64,000 nucleotides of DNA. It comes from Cyanoderma ruficeps (taxonomy: Eukaryota; Chordata; Aves; Passeriformes; Timaliidae). This document shows, piece after piece, positions 49,701-62,840 of this stretch (its first letter is position 1; each line of letters starts with the position of its first letter). A model generated the notes under the pieces. That model had not been told where the DNA came from, made no database searches, and saw only the letters and a program-made list of their open reading frames with translations. A program made the translations under genes and the position numbers. The stretch is taken from assembly GCA_008694505.1 (NCBI GenBank), contig VZDJ01000116.1:20077716-20141715 (forward strand), written 5' to 3'.

Positions 49701-52700
49701 ACAACACCGCTGCAGAACGGACCTGCCTGTTAGAAGTGATATCTCTGCCTGCTGACATACACGGTATTTTTAATCTAATGATTTCAGCTACCGGGACTCA
49801 TGTGTCTCGTAACCATGACATGAGTTTAAAAGGAGAAAAGTTAAAGAAAAATATGTTTTGCACTTTGGCATTTCAGACTTTTTTTTTGGGTATTGGTGGT
49901 TTTGTTTAGTTTCGTTTTCTTTAGAAAAAGAATGTGCCTCGTAGCTCACAAGTTTACTTTTTTATGTGACTATGAGGGGTCAAAACCAACTTCTCTTTTT
50001 AATGAAAGTTGATGTTAGTCATAACAATATTTCAGGGATGACTGTTAAGAAAAATAACAAAATCAGTGAAGTGAAATGCGTTAAGTTTGCAACACCCAAT
50101 ATCTATTACTCCATTCTTTTCTCTTTTACTATTGTCCATTAGAGTACAAATTAGGACATTCAATCAAAAAGGCACATATTAAATAGTGGTGTTCAACCTT
50201 GGAAACTGTTTTCATTAGACTGATACTATAGCTTATGTGGTTATTTAACCTATTATTTATTCTGCTGCAGTTAGCCCTTTTTTGAAGGAGAAGTAAATGG
50301 CTCTCCTAAGCACCGCAGTCACCTACAAAATGATCACTGTAGAAGAGATCACTCTGCAGTAAAATTTATTCTTGAGGATGCTGAGGGATTGGAGGCCAGT
50401 TCTTTGCACCAGTCACTGCTAAGAGCTGTTGGGTTTACTCCCCTCAAGCCATGGGCAAGGAGAACGTTTCTATGATGGTCTGAGGTACTGCTAGGCAAGA
50501 GCAACAGAGGAGGACAAGGTCAGTGTGCATTAAATTTCTTAATTTCCTGTGGTTAAATTCACTATCTAGTACCTATAGCCAAATCCTGGCCTCCAGAAAA
50601 GGTTGGAAATGACACAGACCATTTCTGGTTCTGGAGCTGACCCCTAATGACAAATGTAGGATGGAGAGATGCTGACACTCAGGGGAGGGATCTGCAAAGT
50701 GGTTGTGAGAGGCAGTTAAGACAAACCTCAGTAACAAGTCCTGCAGGGATCATAGAATGCCCTGTGCGGCCTGAACTGTGGGTTCACTATAGTGCAGGAT
50801 GACACATGGTAGAGACCAGGGACATGGGGTTCTGGCTGTGGGCTGCCTTCTCCTCTATCCCTCCAGCTGGGCAAGTGGCCTGAAGCCACAAAGACTGGGA
50901 AGGCTCCAGTTATGAGCTCATTATGAGACTTGTAAACCTCAACATCCTCCTGCTTTCTGAATGTTTCTTTCAAGGTGCATAAAAACCTTGGCATAGTGAT
51001 ATCCATCCCGAGCTACCATAATGGCCTAGAGGAATGCCACATCCTGCCTGGTCTGAAAACTGACTGACTGAACTATCCTTAGTATGCGTAGATAATACCT
51101 TTAAAACCTGTAGCAATCCTTCCTGTTAGACATTTCTTTTCTAAAGCCTCACCTGCATTTCCCTGTTTAGGGAATATAAGCCCACAAGTCCTCATCCTCT
51201 CCACAGCAGACATTATGGTCTGAACTCTTTCTCTGTGCATCTCCCAGATGTTTCTCAAGACTTGTGTCTTCCCCATGCTATCATTTCCATGCTTCTTCTG
51301 AAGCCACTAACCAGAAACAAACCCACCAAATGCCAGGGACCAGCAGTCTGGGCTACCCTCACAGAGACCTGTCAGGTCACTTGGTTGAACTGGGCAGAGG
51401 CCCAAAGACTTACTTTAATGGATGGGATGTATTATCTGGTGACTGATCGCTTCCTCAATAAATTAGGCAAACACTTCTCCACTGAATCCAGTGACTGATT
51501 GAGGAGCCCTTAAAACAGTAAATCCATTCCTCTGCCATTTTTCTGAACAGTAATGGTACAGCTGTAGTCACAGAAAAATACTGCCTTTCGCATTGATGAC
51601 ATCCTCCTTTAAAGCAGAAGTTGCAGTTGCTAAAGCAGCACTTTTGTGGACACAGTAAAAAAAAAAAGTCATTAATCCTGGTGTCTTCTCAGTCGTTATT
51701 ACCACTGAGGACATGAAGCCAGGCTTGAGGGGTGTGTACAGTCAAGAGTGCAGTGTACCACAGAGGTCATGCATGAGTAATGTTTCATTTCCTGAGGGTT
51801 TTAAATGTAAACCTTTTGTGTTCCTCAAAAAATGCAAAGGTTGATTATTTATGTGCAGGTTCCCAAGTACTTTCTTTTTTGTGTTGTCAGGCCCATTAGA
51901 AACTAAAAAAGACCTATGAAAATCCCACAGTTAAACAAAAAATGAAGCACCATCTTGGCAGCAAAGAAACATGAGATGTAACCACCAGAGATAGCTGAAA
52001 ATCACCTTGTTACCACATTAAACAGGTTAAAAAGTGCATTCAACAATCTCAGGAAGCATGCTTTCCTCAACATAACCTTCAAATTATAGGTTTAAACTAC
52101 TTAATTCAGTGCTGTAAAAAAAGAATAACAGAAAATGTATCCCAAAGGTCCTCTCTTCTCTAATAATTTTGTTTCCTCTTATCTCCAGTGGTCTTCACTG
52201 TTTCTTCTAATAGTCACCTGCCCCTGTGTCTGCTTTGGCTCAGGCTGCATAAAGATTTTTCAGATCCTAATAAAGGGATGTAGTTTGTCAGAATTGCAGC
52301 GCACTCATATGAAAATACATAAAATTGTATTAATAATGATACAGTACCCTCATGTTCCCTTCAAGGACCAATTTGCAGACCCTAACCAAAAGCAGAATCC
52401 TTTTGTGTCAGGCACTGCACAGATATATCGGCAAAATACAGACCCCATAGCAAAGCTTTAGACGTCCCTGAAGAGACACACAGTCCACCAACTCTGCTTT
52501 CAGGAGATAATTATTTTACCTTGAAAGAGGCACAGAAGTGTCTTTATATTTAAAAAAAAAATCAAAGGGAAATATAATTCAAGAGCAGAAAAATTTCTAC
52601 TATTCCTATGGCTAGCAAAAAGCTGTATGATTTAAGTGCAGTTGGGTTCTCACGAGAGCCACCACTCTACTTGATTGACAGGGAAAATGATATCCTTTAA

Positions 52701-53489
52701 TTCGCCTTTCCCTCAGAAAGGATGAGAGCAGGTACCAAGCACACTGTGTCACTGCAGTGTCCAGTGGAGCCTGGGGCAGCATGAGCTGGTCTGACTCAAT
52801 CCCATATCTGTGTTCCCACACACACTCTGCCTAAAGCCTGCCCACTGGGATGGCTAATTACTGCTCTGATGGTGCAGCTGTAGGTGCCTGCTGGAACAGG
52901 GGCTCTGCTGAGGTCCCCAGTTCTTGCCACTGCTGAACAAAGCTGGCAGAAGTCACTTCCCTCCATCCCTGCCGATTTGAGGTGGGTTCAAAGCAGGACC
53001 CACTAGAAAGGTGAAAGGCACCTGAAGCCCAAAAGGGTCTGCATTTCTGAGAGATTTGATTAATTAACCTCAAAGCTCTAGTGTTTGCTCTTCTGTGTCA
53101 GTGAGGTTGAATGAGGAAGGGTTTATAAGCTGTCCCTACGCCTTTGTGCTCATGTAAACACAACTCTCTTTCCTCCTGGTCGTGGTTTCATTAAGCAAAA
53201 TGCTCACAGTTGGCACCAAAGTCATGTTCTGTTTGTCCCCAAATTCAAAGCCACTACGTGAAGGGCCTGCATCAAGGTGAATGTGGGCAAAATCTACTGT
53301 CATAGCTGGTCAGATCCCAGAATTAAACAGAATTCAAGGAGTTCCTTAGGAAGGCAGGAAAATCAGTGGTTGGGGAAGTCATAGAAGTGGTTTGTGATGT
53401 GGGGACCTTCCCTCAAGGCAACAGCCCTTCAGCTGATATTGGCAGACATGATTCTGTCTAGAAAGAAGAGTAAAACTGCCCTCATTTAG
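43736..53489. other. Gene desert segment
   Basis: No gene is supported. Mostly unique AT-rich sequence, with a purine-rich stretch at about 47090-47520, short A runs (49420-49429, 51658-51667, 52552-52561) and a weak SINE-core-like word at about 46590-46645 that I do not call. No exon, RNA gene or intact transposon is recognised. Confidence 0.6.
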
Positions 53490-53590
53490 TCCATACTGTC
53501 AGCACTGAAATACTTGACAACCCATAGCAAGTTGGTATAGGTGGGGAAACTGAGGTACAACAGCGCTGAACTAAAGCAAGAAATTGAGAA
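53490..53590 (+). repeat. MIR-like ancient SINE fragment
   Basis: CTCATTTAGTCC, then CAACCCATAGCAAGTTGGTA, then TAGGTGGGGAAACTGAGGTA and CAACAGCGCTGAACTAAAGC. This is the MIR order 'ctcatttaatcc...caaccctatgaggtaggta...tggggaaactgaggcacagagaggttaag', with the diagnostic GGGGAAACTGAGG intact at 53542-53554. Confidence 0.65.
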
Positions 53591-54179
53591 CTTTTTTTCT
53601 GAATACCAAAGCAGTCTTTAGATTTCCTTCTATGTCTAAAAGATCCAAGACACACAGAACAATTACTTCCACTATTGAAAACTAATTCCAATGGGGAAAT
53701 TGTTCAGCTAATTACACCTCTTGCCTTTGAAATTTTGTCTGGGCACACCAACCTTCATTTCCTGGCTGAAATAGTTGCCTTCTGTTGTTATGTGCTGCCT
53801 TTTCATTTCTGGCAATTCCCTGCTTGTTCTTGTTTTTTAATGGTGAGTTAACTCATGAACCTGAAATGAATAGAGTGCTAAGTGGGTCAGCCCCCTTCTC
53901 TGACAGTAATTTATGATACACTGCCTGGTCACTGCAGCTTGGTGCTCACTGAGGCTCTCACCCCCATCATCTAGAGTCAGTGCTTCATATTCTCAAGCAG
54001 TTTCAGCTCCAACAAAATACCCCTCAATCCACTCAGCAAGGCTGATCTGTAGGGACAGAAGTCACAGCACAGATGTCAGGGGCTGAATAATAATCGATAG
54101 CTCTGTGGTGAATTTCCACGAAGAAATAATGTCAGATATTTTTAGTAATTACAACTAAATTTCAATTTCTACCACATAC

Positions 54180-54620
54180 ATAGATGAAATACATCTGTTT
54201 GCACTACGATGTGAAGTTAATCTCACCATTAATAATTCCTCTCATATTTATCTTAATATTGTTAATTACATGGGACTTGCTGGGTATGAGTACAAAAGCG
54301 TGTGTAATTTGTCTTTTTTCCAAGAATTTCCAGTGCAATTTAACATTAATTACTTGCTGCTTAATACAACAACCTCCCCCAAAGAATAATTCCAGCATTA
54401 TTACTGCATCTTAGAACAGTTGCTAGGGCTTTTTATTCTGCATAATATGTCATTACCAAGAAGGGTGAAAAAAACCCTACAGCCATTCTTACATTCTAAA
54501 TGGCATGCTAATAGACAGCAAAATTTGGATAATTTAACAAGATAAAGGCTGTCCTTGAACTTTACTTATTAATGATAGATCCAATCTTAATTTTAATGAT
54601 TTATGAGCATGCTTATATAG
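54180..54620. promoter_or_regulatory. Candidate conserved noncoding element
   Basis: Unique AT-rich sequence with repeated homeodomain-type words: CACCATTAATAATTCC, TTAACATTAATTACTTG, GATAATTTAACAAG, TATTAATGATAGATCCAATC, CTTAATTTTAATGATTTATG. No repeat signature and no coding frame with a known domain. The pattern is typical of desert enhancers. Not verified by alignment. Confidence 0.4.
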
Positions 54621-57600
54621 CATATTCTCCAGCGTGGGCCTTATCCAGTGCTTTGGATAGATTTTCTTTGGCTTTAATGTCCTTTTAATAGGCACTTTAT
54701 GACCTGAGTGTTAAAAAGGAACATGTTCTAGCCAGAAGCTTCTTTGTATTGCATAGAGCATTTAGCACATTTCTGGAGGGAGTAGTCCAGCTCTAATGTG
54801 GAGAAAGAGCAAGTTGTACAGTGTAAATAGTGCTCAACTTTTATGTCTTTGTAGAAGGCTTAGACTTGAAGGCTGAGGTCTTTGTAGATTTTAGGTGTAC
54901 CCATCGCATGATTAAACTGGTGCATGTGATATGACTGGATTCTGTTCAAAATTAATGGAAGAATGATAAAAAGCAGGTTTATGACAAAAACTTCCAGGAT
55001 TAATTTTGAGAAATCTTAGTTCTGTCTAAATAAAAAGTAAACTTGGGTACAAATTGGAGTGTAGCTCCCTGATGCTCCAGGGTGAGGAGCTGATGGAAGA
55101 TAATTCTGGCCCCTTGCCAGCTTCTTTCCCATGGCAATTGGCATGTCATGCACGAGAATGTTTGGAGAGACAATGCATGTTCAGGGCACACCCCAGCTTG
55201 GATAGAAGCAATTGAAATCAAGACCTTTCTTGAATCCAAATATGCAGATGAACAAGGCATATTGGAAGCTCAGGACCATGCTTCTTGGAAAACTCACAGA
55301 ATATCTTCATCTATCTCGAATCTTCCAAGATAAAACACCTTCCAGACATCTAGAGTTTTATGTTCCCCAGCAGATACTCGCTGAGCAGACACTAACATTG
55401 GGAAAAACTCTTTTTCCTCTCGATATCTGAGCTCCAGCTTCAATACCATCACCAAAACCAACGCACAGAAACTGCAGCACTGCCAAAAATTAACTAGTGC
55501 ACAGGATCACAACACCATCACATACTACAGTGGAAGCTTGTTTGAACATTAGCTCTGTTCTCAGCTCTCTGACCTCTTTTTGCACTGATTTCTCGTCCCT
55601 CCATGGAGCAATTGCAAGCCATAATTGTTAGCTCCAATTGAAGCAAGAGAGTAGCAAGAGAGCTTAGAGTGTTGCTGGGATTTCTTAAGTATTTATCAGA
55701 TATTGATACAGCTCCCAGGTTCCTCCAGCTGCAAATTACCTAAGAAACTGACAACCACAATAGGAGATGTCTGTCTAGCCTCTGGTGCATCATAGCTTAA
55801 TTGTGGTTTTTTATTGTTTTCTTTCTGAATTTTTAAACTTGCCTCATAAACCTGGCCCTAGCTCCCTTCAATCTAAGTGGCAATTTCTATAATTCCAAAA
55901 TTCAGTTTTGGATTAGTAACAGACTGTAAATAAACTCAGAATTTCTGGAAAGGCACCAGAATTTCATTTAATTTCAGCATACTATTCATCCACTCATGTT
56001 AGAACTGAATAAAACTCAGAATTTCAAACTGGGTTAACTAAAAGGTTGAAGGTTTGAGTTTTTCCAGAAAGCAGAAGTTTAAAACTTCTTGATAATGCCA
56101 AAATGCCTTTGTAAAAGTGTTTGCAATGGATTGGATTAGACTGAGCTAACTGAGTTCCACATTATTGTATTGTGAAAGTGAAGCACTGCTCCTGAGCCTC
56201 AGAAATGAAGCACAGAAAAGTCATATGTAATCAAGACTTGTCTGTGAAATATAGCAGCTTAGTCAGATCCCCATTTCCTCACAGAAAACCTTTTCATTAG
56301 AAAAATACTTCAGTAGTACCTGGTTGTTCCCACAACAGCAGTTTTTCTGGAATTGAAGATGATTTTGATGAGAAAAGGGTAGAAAGGCATATTTAGTCCA
56401 GTAAAACCTGGAGCGAGAAGAGCTGATGATACCATTTTGTTCTGCTTTGGTATTGCCTAGTCCAGAATTTCAAATAGTTTACTCAACAACTTCTATGGGG
56501 GGAAAAAACCCCAAACAAACTAACAAAAACAAAGTGAGACTTTAAAAGCAAATGCATTGTGGACCAAATATCGTGGAAGCATTGGAAATACAAGAACCTC
56601 GAAACCTAGGAGAAACTGAAATGACACAAAGAGGACTAGACAAATCTTTATTTGTTTTGCAGACTTTTGTTGTGTATAAGGAACATGAAACACCTTACAT
56701 TTGCTCAAAACTAGTTGTGATACAGGGTAAGTAAATGTGACATAAAAACAACTTGTTCCTTCAAAGGTGGGAGGGGAAGATCTTTGAATTGTGGTGATGC
56801 CCTCCATATCCCCTCCAAAAAAAGTAATCTATCTACATTTTGTTAAAATGAGGTTGATATTGGTAAATTCACCAGATGCAGACATCCTGGTACAAAGACA
56901 CCATTTTCTAGGAACTTTCCCATTGTTTCACAGGAACTTTGAAAATATATTGGTGGAACCATCCTACTTACAAAGCCCAAATTTGAAGCTAAATGGGAAT
57001 ATCCAACGGTATTGCCACTCTGAAAAGCTTCTGACATTCAGTTGATCTTATGATGTGAAGTTGATTGCTTCTGACTCCATCCATTAAAGGTCACTGGTTT
57101 ATATTCCCCGCTTGCTCTGTCTCACACATGCATGCACACACACTAACATTTTCTCTTATTGTCTGCATATTTTCTGTGCTATTGAGCAAAGCCAGACACC
57201 AGCTCAGTATATATCAGAGGATATGACACCATTCCCGAGAAGGATTAGGCTGAAATGTTGCTATCACTCAGCACTTGTAGCATCTCTGGGTATTTGGTGT
57301 TCACTTATCAAATTTTTCCTTGGGTCCCGCCGAGTCAGCTGCTATACATCTTGCATCTTCCAAACAGATAAGTCACCTGCACTCTGTCAAGCTCTCCTCA
57401 GAGGTGTTTTTCCTATGGTAATGCCTTCCATGTGAGCTACCCCATTTTTCAGAAGCCATCCTCTCATTCCAAGCAGTCCCCATAAATGATCCTTGAGCAA
57501 GTGTCACTTAAAAAGCATCACATGAATTCTTTGATTATTTACAAGAGCCAAATTAGATTTGCAATAAGAATGAAAGACTCCTATGCTGATTTCATGAAGT

Positions 57601-60354
57601 GGGAATGCATGATCATTAGAAATTTCGTGGATTTCAATTAGTCAGGCTCATATTAAATTGAATTCTGAATCAGAGAGTCTTCTTTTCTCATATATTCATG
57701 CTGGATATTGTTTCTCTCTGACTGCGTGTAATTAGAGTTCACATTGGTGTCTTTTGAGACACAACAAAGTAGGCAGATGTGTAAAACACACACCTTTAGC
57801 TAATGCAGAGGCACCCTGCCTGAGGAGCAGTCCTGATCTTTTGTGGAGGGTTTTACTTCTGGAGGATGAAAAGGAGATTGTTTTTTTGAGCTGCAGGTGG
57901 ATAATTTTTCAGTCATGCAGTCAGGAAAATCATTGAAAAGGGATAATTACAAGCCATGGACAGATGATGGGGTTTGTTTTCCATCAAAACCAGATGTCAA
58001 ATGTCCTTATATTCAAGATCACCAGGCAATTCACTACTTAGTGGTGCTTGGACAGAAAAAGAGTTTTTTTAGTTTAACACAGAAATAAAATATTGTGAGG
58101 TTTTAGGTTTTGTGGTAAAATCTACAGTGGATGGCTATCACTAGTGCACAAAATATACATTATTCAGGGTCCCAATACCTATTCTTCAATGAGCTCACAG
58201 ACAGTATATTCATTAAATTCAGCCTTTCCCAGTCTCTCCCAATAAGGAACTTGAAAAAATGATTTTCTCGTGGACAGCTCTATCTATAGATATTTTGCTA
58301 CTGAAATGTTTTACAATAACCATGACCAGGATGGAGCACATACACAAACAGCTAGGATTGATTTGCAGGGAATACAATGATACTCAGGAATATAAGGCTT
58401 GATTTCTGATCACAGTGATGAGATTTTGTTGTTCCGAAGACTTTTCTTTTTTCTCTTATCTGGGCATAAAGTTCATCTATTTCTTTTTGAAATGTTCCCC
58501 GCTAAAATATGCTTTCTGCTTTGCTGCCTTCTCTGTAGGCTTTCCTATTCTGTTGAAATTTCCCATGTCTGCCAAAAAGCCTGGATGAGCTGAACTGAAC
58601 TCTGACATAATTGGCAACATCCAGCTTACACTGGATTGGGCATGTCTTGACATTTTTTGCTGTTTTCACTCAGAGCTTCTGTTCAGAGGACATTCAGATT
58701 TAGTATTTGTAATATCTCTGTCCTTGGAAAGAACTTCTTTCCTTGTAAGAGCTTGCTCTTTACTGATGGCCCCCACTAGCTGTGGGATTCATGCTTTTAG
58801 CAGGATTTGTAGGTTTAGAATGCAGGGTAACATGTGTTAGACATGTTCTTATGGATAGAGGATTTTCTAGGACATCTCAAAAGGCACAGTACACTTGTTT
58901 AGGCAACTAAGTTCATTCTGGTTACTGTAATGGTAACTGGCAAGAGGAGAGAGTGAAGTCTAGGGAAGACAACATCATGGATAGCCTTACTTTCCAGCTG
59001 CATAAAATCCAAACTCTGAATAGACAGAATTTACATCTCATCTCTTCTAATAATAAATGATATTACATTGCAAAAATTGTATTTAACACAAATCCAAAGA
59101 TAGCCAAAGGTTTGGAGAAGCTCTTTAATGATATAGATTCCACAGTCTCTGGTGTCAAAATCTTTTCAGACTCCAACTATTCTTCAGTACTAATTACACC
59201 CAAATATTTGTTTGGCACCTTACAGTGGTTCAAGGCACACCTTGGAGCTGGCTCTCAAAATTTGACTCTGTGTATAGTTCTATAAATGTATCCTCTGAGT
59301 CATATAAATTTAGTGCTTTTAAATGTTTTGTCATTGGATATTTCTCTGATTTATGCCATCCATTTCAGAGAGACATTTCCTTTAAGACCTTTTCGATCCT
59401 CCTGAATGCTGAGGGATAACATTAGAGGACAGAAAGAAGGGGTATTTCTACTAGCTATCGAGTATCTTTTGCTGGACAATTAAAAAGGCACAATAAAATG
59501 CTCCTCCCATCAGAGTTCCTCACTCTTAGTGTGCATTTCAGACTCCTTACATTGGTGCTGCTGTTCTATCCCAGACTTAATTCAAGAGGCGTTCAGATGC
59601 CAGTAGTGCATGACAGTATCACATTTTCCCTCTGGTGGAAAGCAAGTGAGCCCAAGGCAACTTCAAAAATTCTGTTTCTTTCTTGGTGATACATGTGGGC
59701 TATGATACCTCCAGCTACATCTTCTTGCTAACTGAACATGCATCACCCCACTTTGGATAGTTTTTATGTATTCAAACAGAAAAATCTAATTTACAATTGA
59801 ACTGAAAAAAGCAATTTTGGGACTGGAAATGTTTGAATTATTTCTATTTATCTGGAGACATTCAGGCTTGTCAAGAACCATTGCTCATAAAAGAGCAAAC
59901 AAGTGCAGCTGGTCTATCACAAGTAAAGTTGAATTCTGCTTTGTTATGGATGAAATAAAGGTGTCCCTCTTCAATGTCTGCCCTTACAGCACTTAGTACA
60001 ATAGCATTTTTGCTAAGGCTGCTGGTCCTGCCATGTGCCTCAAGATCACTGTGACTAATAAAGCACAAAAATTTTGTCATCCCAGCCTGCCTGCTCTTAC
60101 AGCAGCTGCCAGTCCAGGTCACCCCTCCCAGGGCAGAATGCTTGGCTGTGTTATCATAACATGCATCCAAATTTCAAGGGAGAAGCCAGTTCTGAAAAGC
60201 TCAGTGAACAGGCTTGAGCTGAAGACAGAGGCTGCATTCTGAGCGTTCTGAGGTGCAGCAGAGAGCACTCACTGTCAGAGTACTCATGCTCTTCAAGCTC
60301 ATTGTGGTTTTTCCCTTACACGGAGTTTGAGCATCACGGCGGTGATACCTCATT

Positions 60355-60412
60355 CTGCTGCTAGAAGCGAAATTGACTTGCCAAAGGTCACCCAGGAATT
60401 CCCTTCATGCCT
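60355..60412 (+). repeat. MIR-like core fragment
   Basis: GCTAGAAGCGAAATTGACTT then GCCAAAGGTCACCCAGGAAT is close to the MIR segment 'aagtgacttgcccaaggtcacacagctag'. Only this 3' core part is recognisable. The flanks are too decayed to bound the element. Confidence 0.5.
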
Positions 60413-60606
60413 TCACATCTGCCTTCATTGTCTTTCTTTCAGTCTTTAGCTTACATTTCTATTTACCATTAATATCAATTCAGTTTGTCTCTTCCCCCTA
60501 AGAGAAAGTTGATTTCCACCAACTCTCAACTCATCAATGCTCCAACAATTCTACTTGTAGTTAAGTATCTCTAGTTTTGAACAGTTCCATCATTTATTCT
60601 AAATTT

Positions 60607-60631
60607 AGAGGGTCTAGAGACCCTCTAGAGA
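60607..60631. repeat. Short palindrome with overlapping direct repeat
   Basis: AGAGGGTCT, AG, AGACCCTCT: 9-bp arms with a 2-base spacer (60607-60626). The word TCTAGAGA occurs at 60613-60620 and again at 60624-60631 (11-bp period). Confidence 0.8.
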
Positions 60632-62449
60632 CTAGATTAAACAAATTTCCCTGGAAACAGCTCACATTACTATTAATGTGAACAGGGTCTCTCCTTTGCC
60701 AGCACTTTGTTTTTTCATGGATTTTGTCATTAGTTAGAACCGTGGTTGGAAATTTTCAAAGCTGTGTGTTCCTTTTGATGTAGCAAGGGCAGACAAGGCC
60801 AGTAGCTGAAGTATAAGCCAATAAAAGCTGAGCACCTGATTAACAGGGAGTAGCTGTATTCAGAAAGTCACTGGCCAACTCACACTCTTCTCTCCACTGC
60901 TCAATAGAGTTGTTACAAAAGAAGAGGAAAATATTACCTTAAAACCAGGTTTAAGCAATATGGAAGGAGTTATACTCCTTTTGTTTTTCCAACTAATACT
61001 CTTGCATAGCTTAAAATTATCCTGACAGAAAAACAATCGAGGCAGCTTTTAAACTAATGACACAATCCCATGGATAATTTCCCCTAAATAGCAAAGAGAT
61101 GTGACAGAATGATCCTATATATCATTGTGAGAAGCAATTTTCCTCAATGAGTTCTACCTGCTGGATATTGCAATGCATTACAGAGTGAGTAAAAGCCTTC
61201 CTCTGGAATCAGATTCAAACTGGCTTTGGAGCAAAACTTAAACCCTGAGGGTGAGAGAGCCATGATTATATTTAACACCTCTATTTGATTCACAGGTTCC
61301 ACATGTTTTTCCCCACATCTAGCAACTCCTGATGTGAGTTATTCCCACGAGCTGCATGGTTTTCAGACTGTCTTCACAGGTGTTACTGAGCTTAATATGG
61401 GCTTTACTCCTGCTTGATATATTGCCTAGCATCTCACTCATGTCTTTACAGTGTTTTCCTGCAACAGTTTCTCAGGTCTTCAGGCTGGCACACCTCTTTA
61501 ACAGGAAAATTTTCCCCCTCCTTACTGTCCAGTTCAAGGGAGATGACAGCTTCCTGGTGATGATTTTGTGTACTGCAGAACACCACATAATTGTTTATAT
61601 GTCTCACTGATACTTTGTCTGCCATTGCAACGGTCTGGCCAAGTAGTGGAGAACTGACAAATCTGGGATTCATCTGTCAACTCCCAGAGGCTTTCTGCAA
61701 CTTTTGTGCTTCTACTCTGGCCAATTACTCTGGCTAAATGGACAGATCAGTTGGGCCCAGACTAGGGAATTCACCTCTGTGATGGGCATTCTGCTGCACA
61801 ACATCACCTTCACCAGCATTTACCCCCATTCTGCCATCTACAGACAAGTTTGCTGCAGCTTGGCTGCCCAGAAAAATTGCTGCCTTTCATCTGAGTGGAA
61901 AACTCTCCAGACCTTATGTATAGAGAGTAGCAATCACTGCTGGGTGGTGGTGACTGGATCCATTTCAGAGGGGTAGTGGACTGCCTTGAAGTACTAAAGC
62001 ATTTTGTGTCATAGTCTGCAAATGAAGGTGAAAAGGGTGTTCATAAGCCAGCAGCACCAGCTCCAGAGTCACATCCCTTCTCTGTGAAGGGGCTCTCCTG
62101 CAGCACTGACATGCAGTGCAACAAAGAGCTGAAGCATTAAACAAGATGCTTACTTAAAAAACAAACAAGCAGGACACTGTTTGCATTTCTAAAAGCTGAA
62201 ATGTGAGCAAAAGCTCAGGTGGACAAATGCAAAAGATAAATACATTGACTTATTTTTTAACAGAAATAAAGATCGGAGCACCAAGAAAGCCAAACCCAAA
62301 GTTCTGAAAACAGACCTTTCACACAGCACATTTCAAGGGATATGGAAAACATACTCCACAAGCAAGTTTGTATCTTTTCTGTCTTGCAACCTTCATTCCT
62401 GGCCATTCTGTTTGTCACAAATAAGCAGTAATTTATGTTTTGACGACTC

Positions 62450-62840
62450 ACCCCAGCGAATAGAACCATAAAAACAATCCCCAGCCATTTGTTTGTGTAT
62501 TTTTTTTTTCCTAGGGCTCAAATTTATTTTCGATGACACTTTTTCCCCCCCTTGGCCGAGACAGGATATTTTCTCCACGCCTTTTATCAAACTGACAGGT
62601 GATATTGCTTTAAATTGGGCACTGCATCAACAACAGAGGCTTTCTCATTTCAAACCCAAAGTGTCAGTCATGTGGATGAGAACTCATTTTGTCCCTTATT
62701 TACTAAATGCAGATTGGGTTTTCAGGAGCTGAAGGAAAGAGGAGGAAAGGGATGCCCTAGGTGATAACGGGAATGAACGAGAGAGGACAGCAAAAGAACA
62801 ACACAGCATGAGGCAGGCGGGAACTTATTGTGGGTTGATT
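62450..62840. promoter_or_regulatory. Candidate enhancer-like block with retained CpGs
   Basis: About eight CpGs in 400 bp (for example CAGCGAATAG, TTTCGATGAC, GGCCGAGACAGG, CCACGCC, AACGGGAATGAACGAG) lie in an otherwise CpG-poor region. Homeodomain- and TALE-type words (CTGACAGGTGA, TTTAAATTGGG, GATTAGATGACA) are interspersed. No coding or repeat signature was found. Likely constrained regulatory DNA, by inference. Confidence 0.4.
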
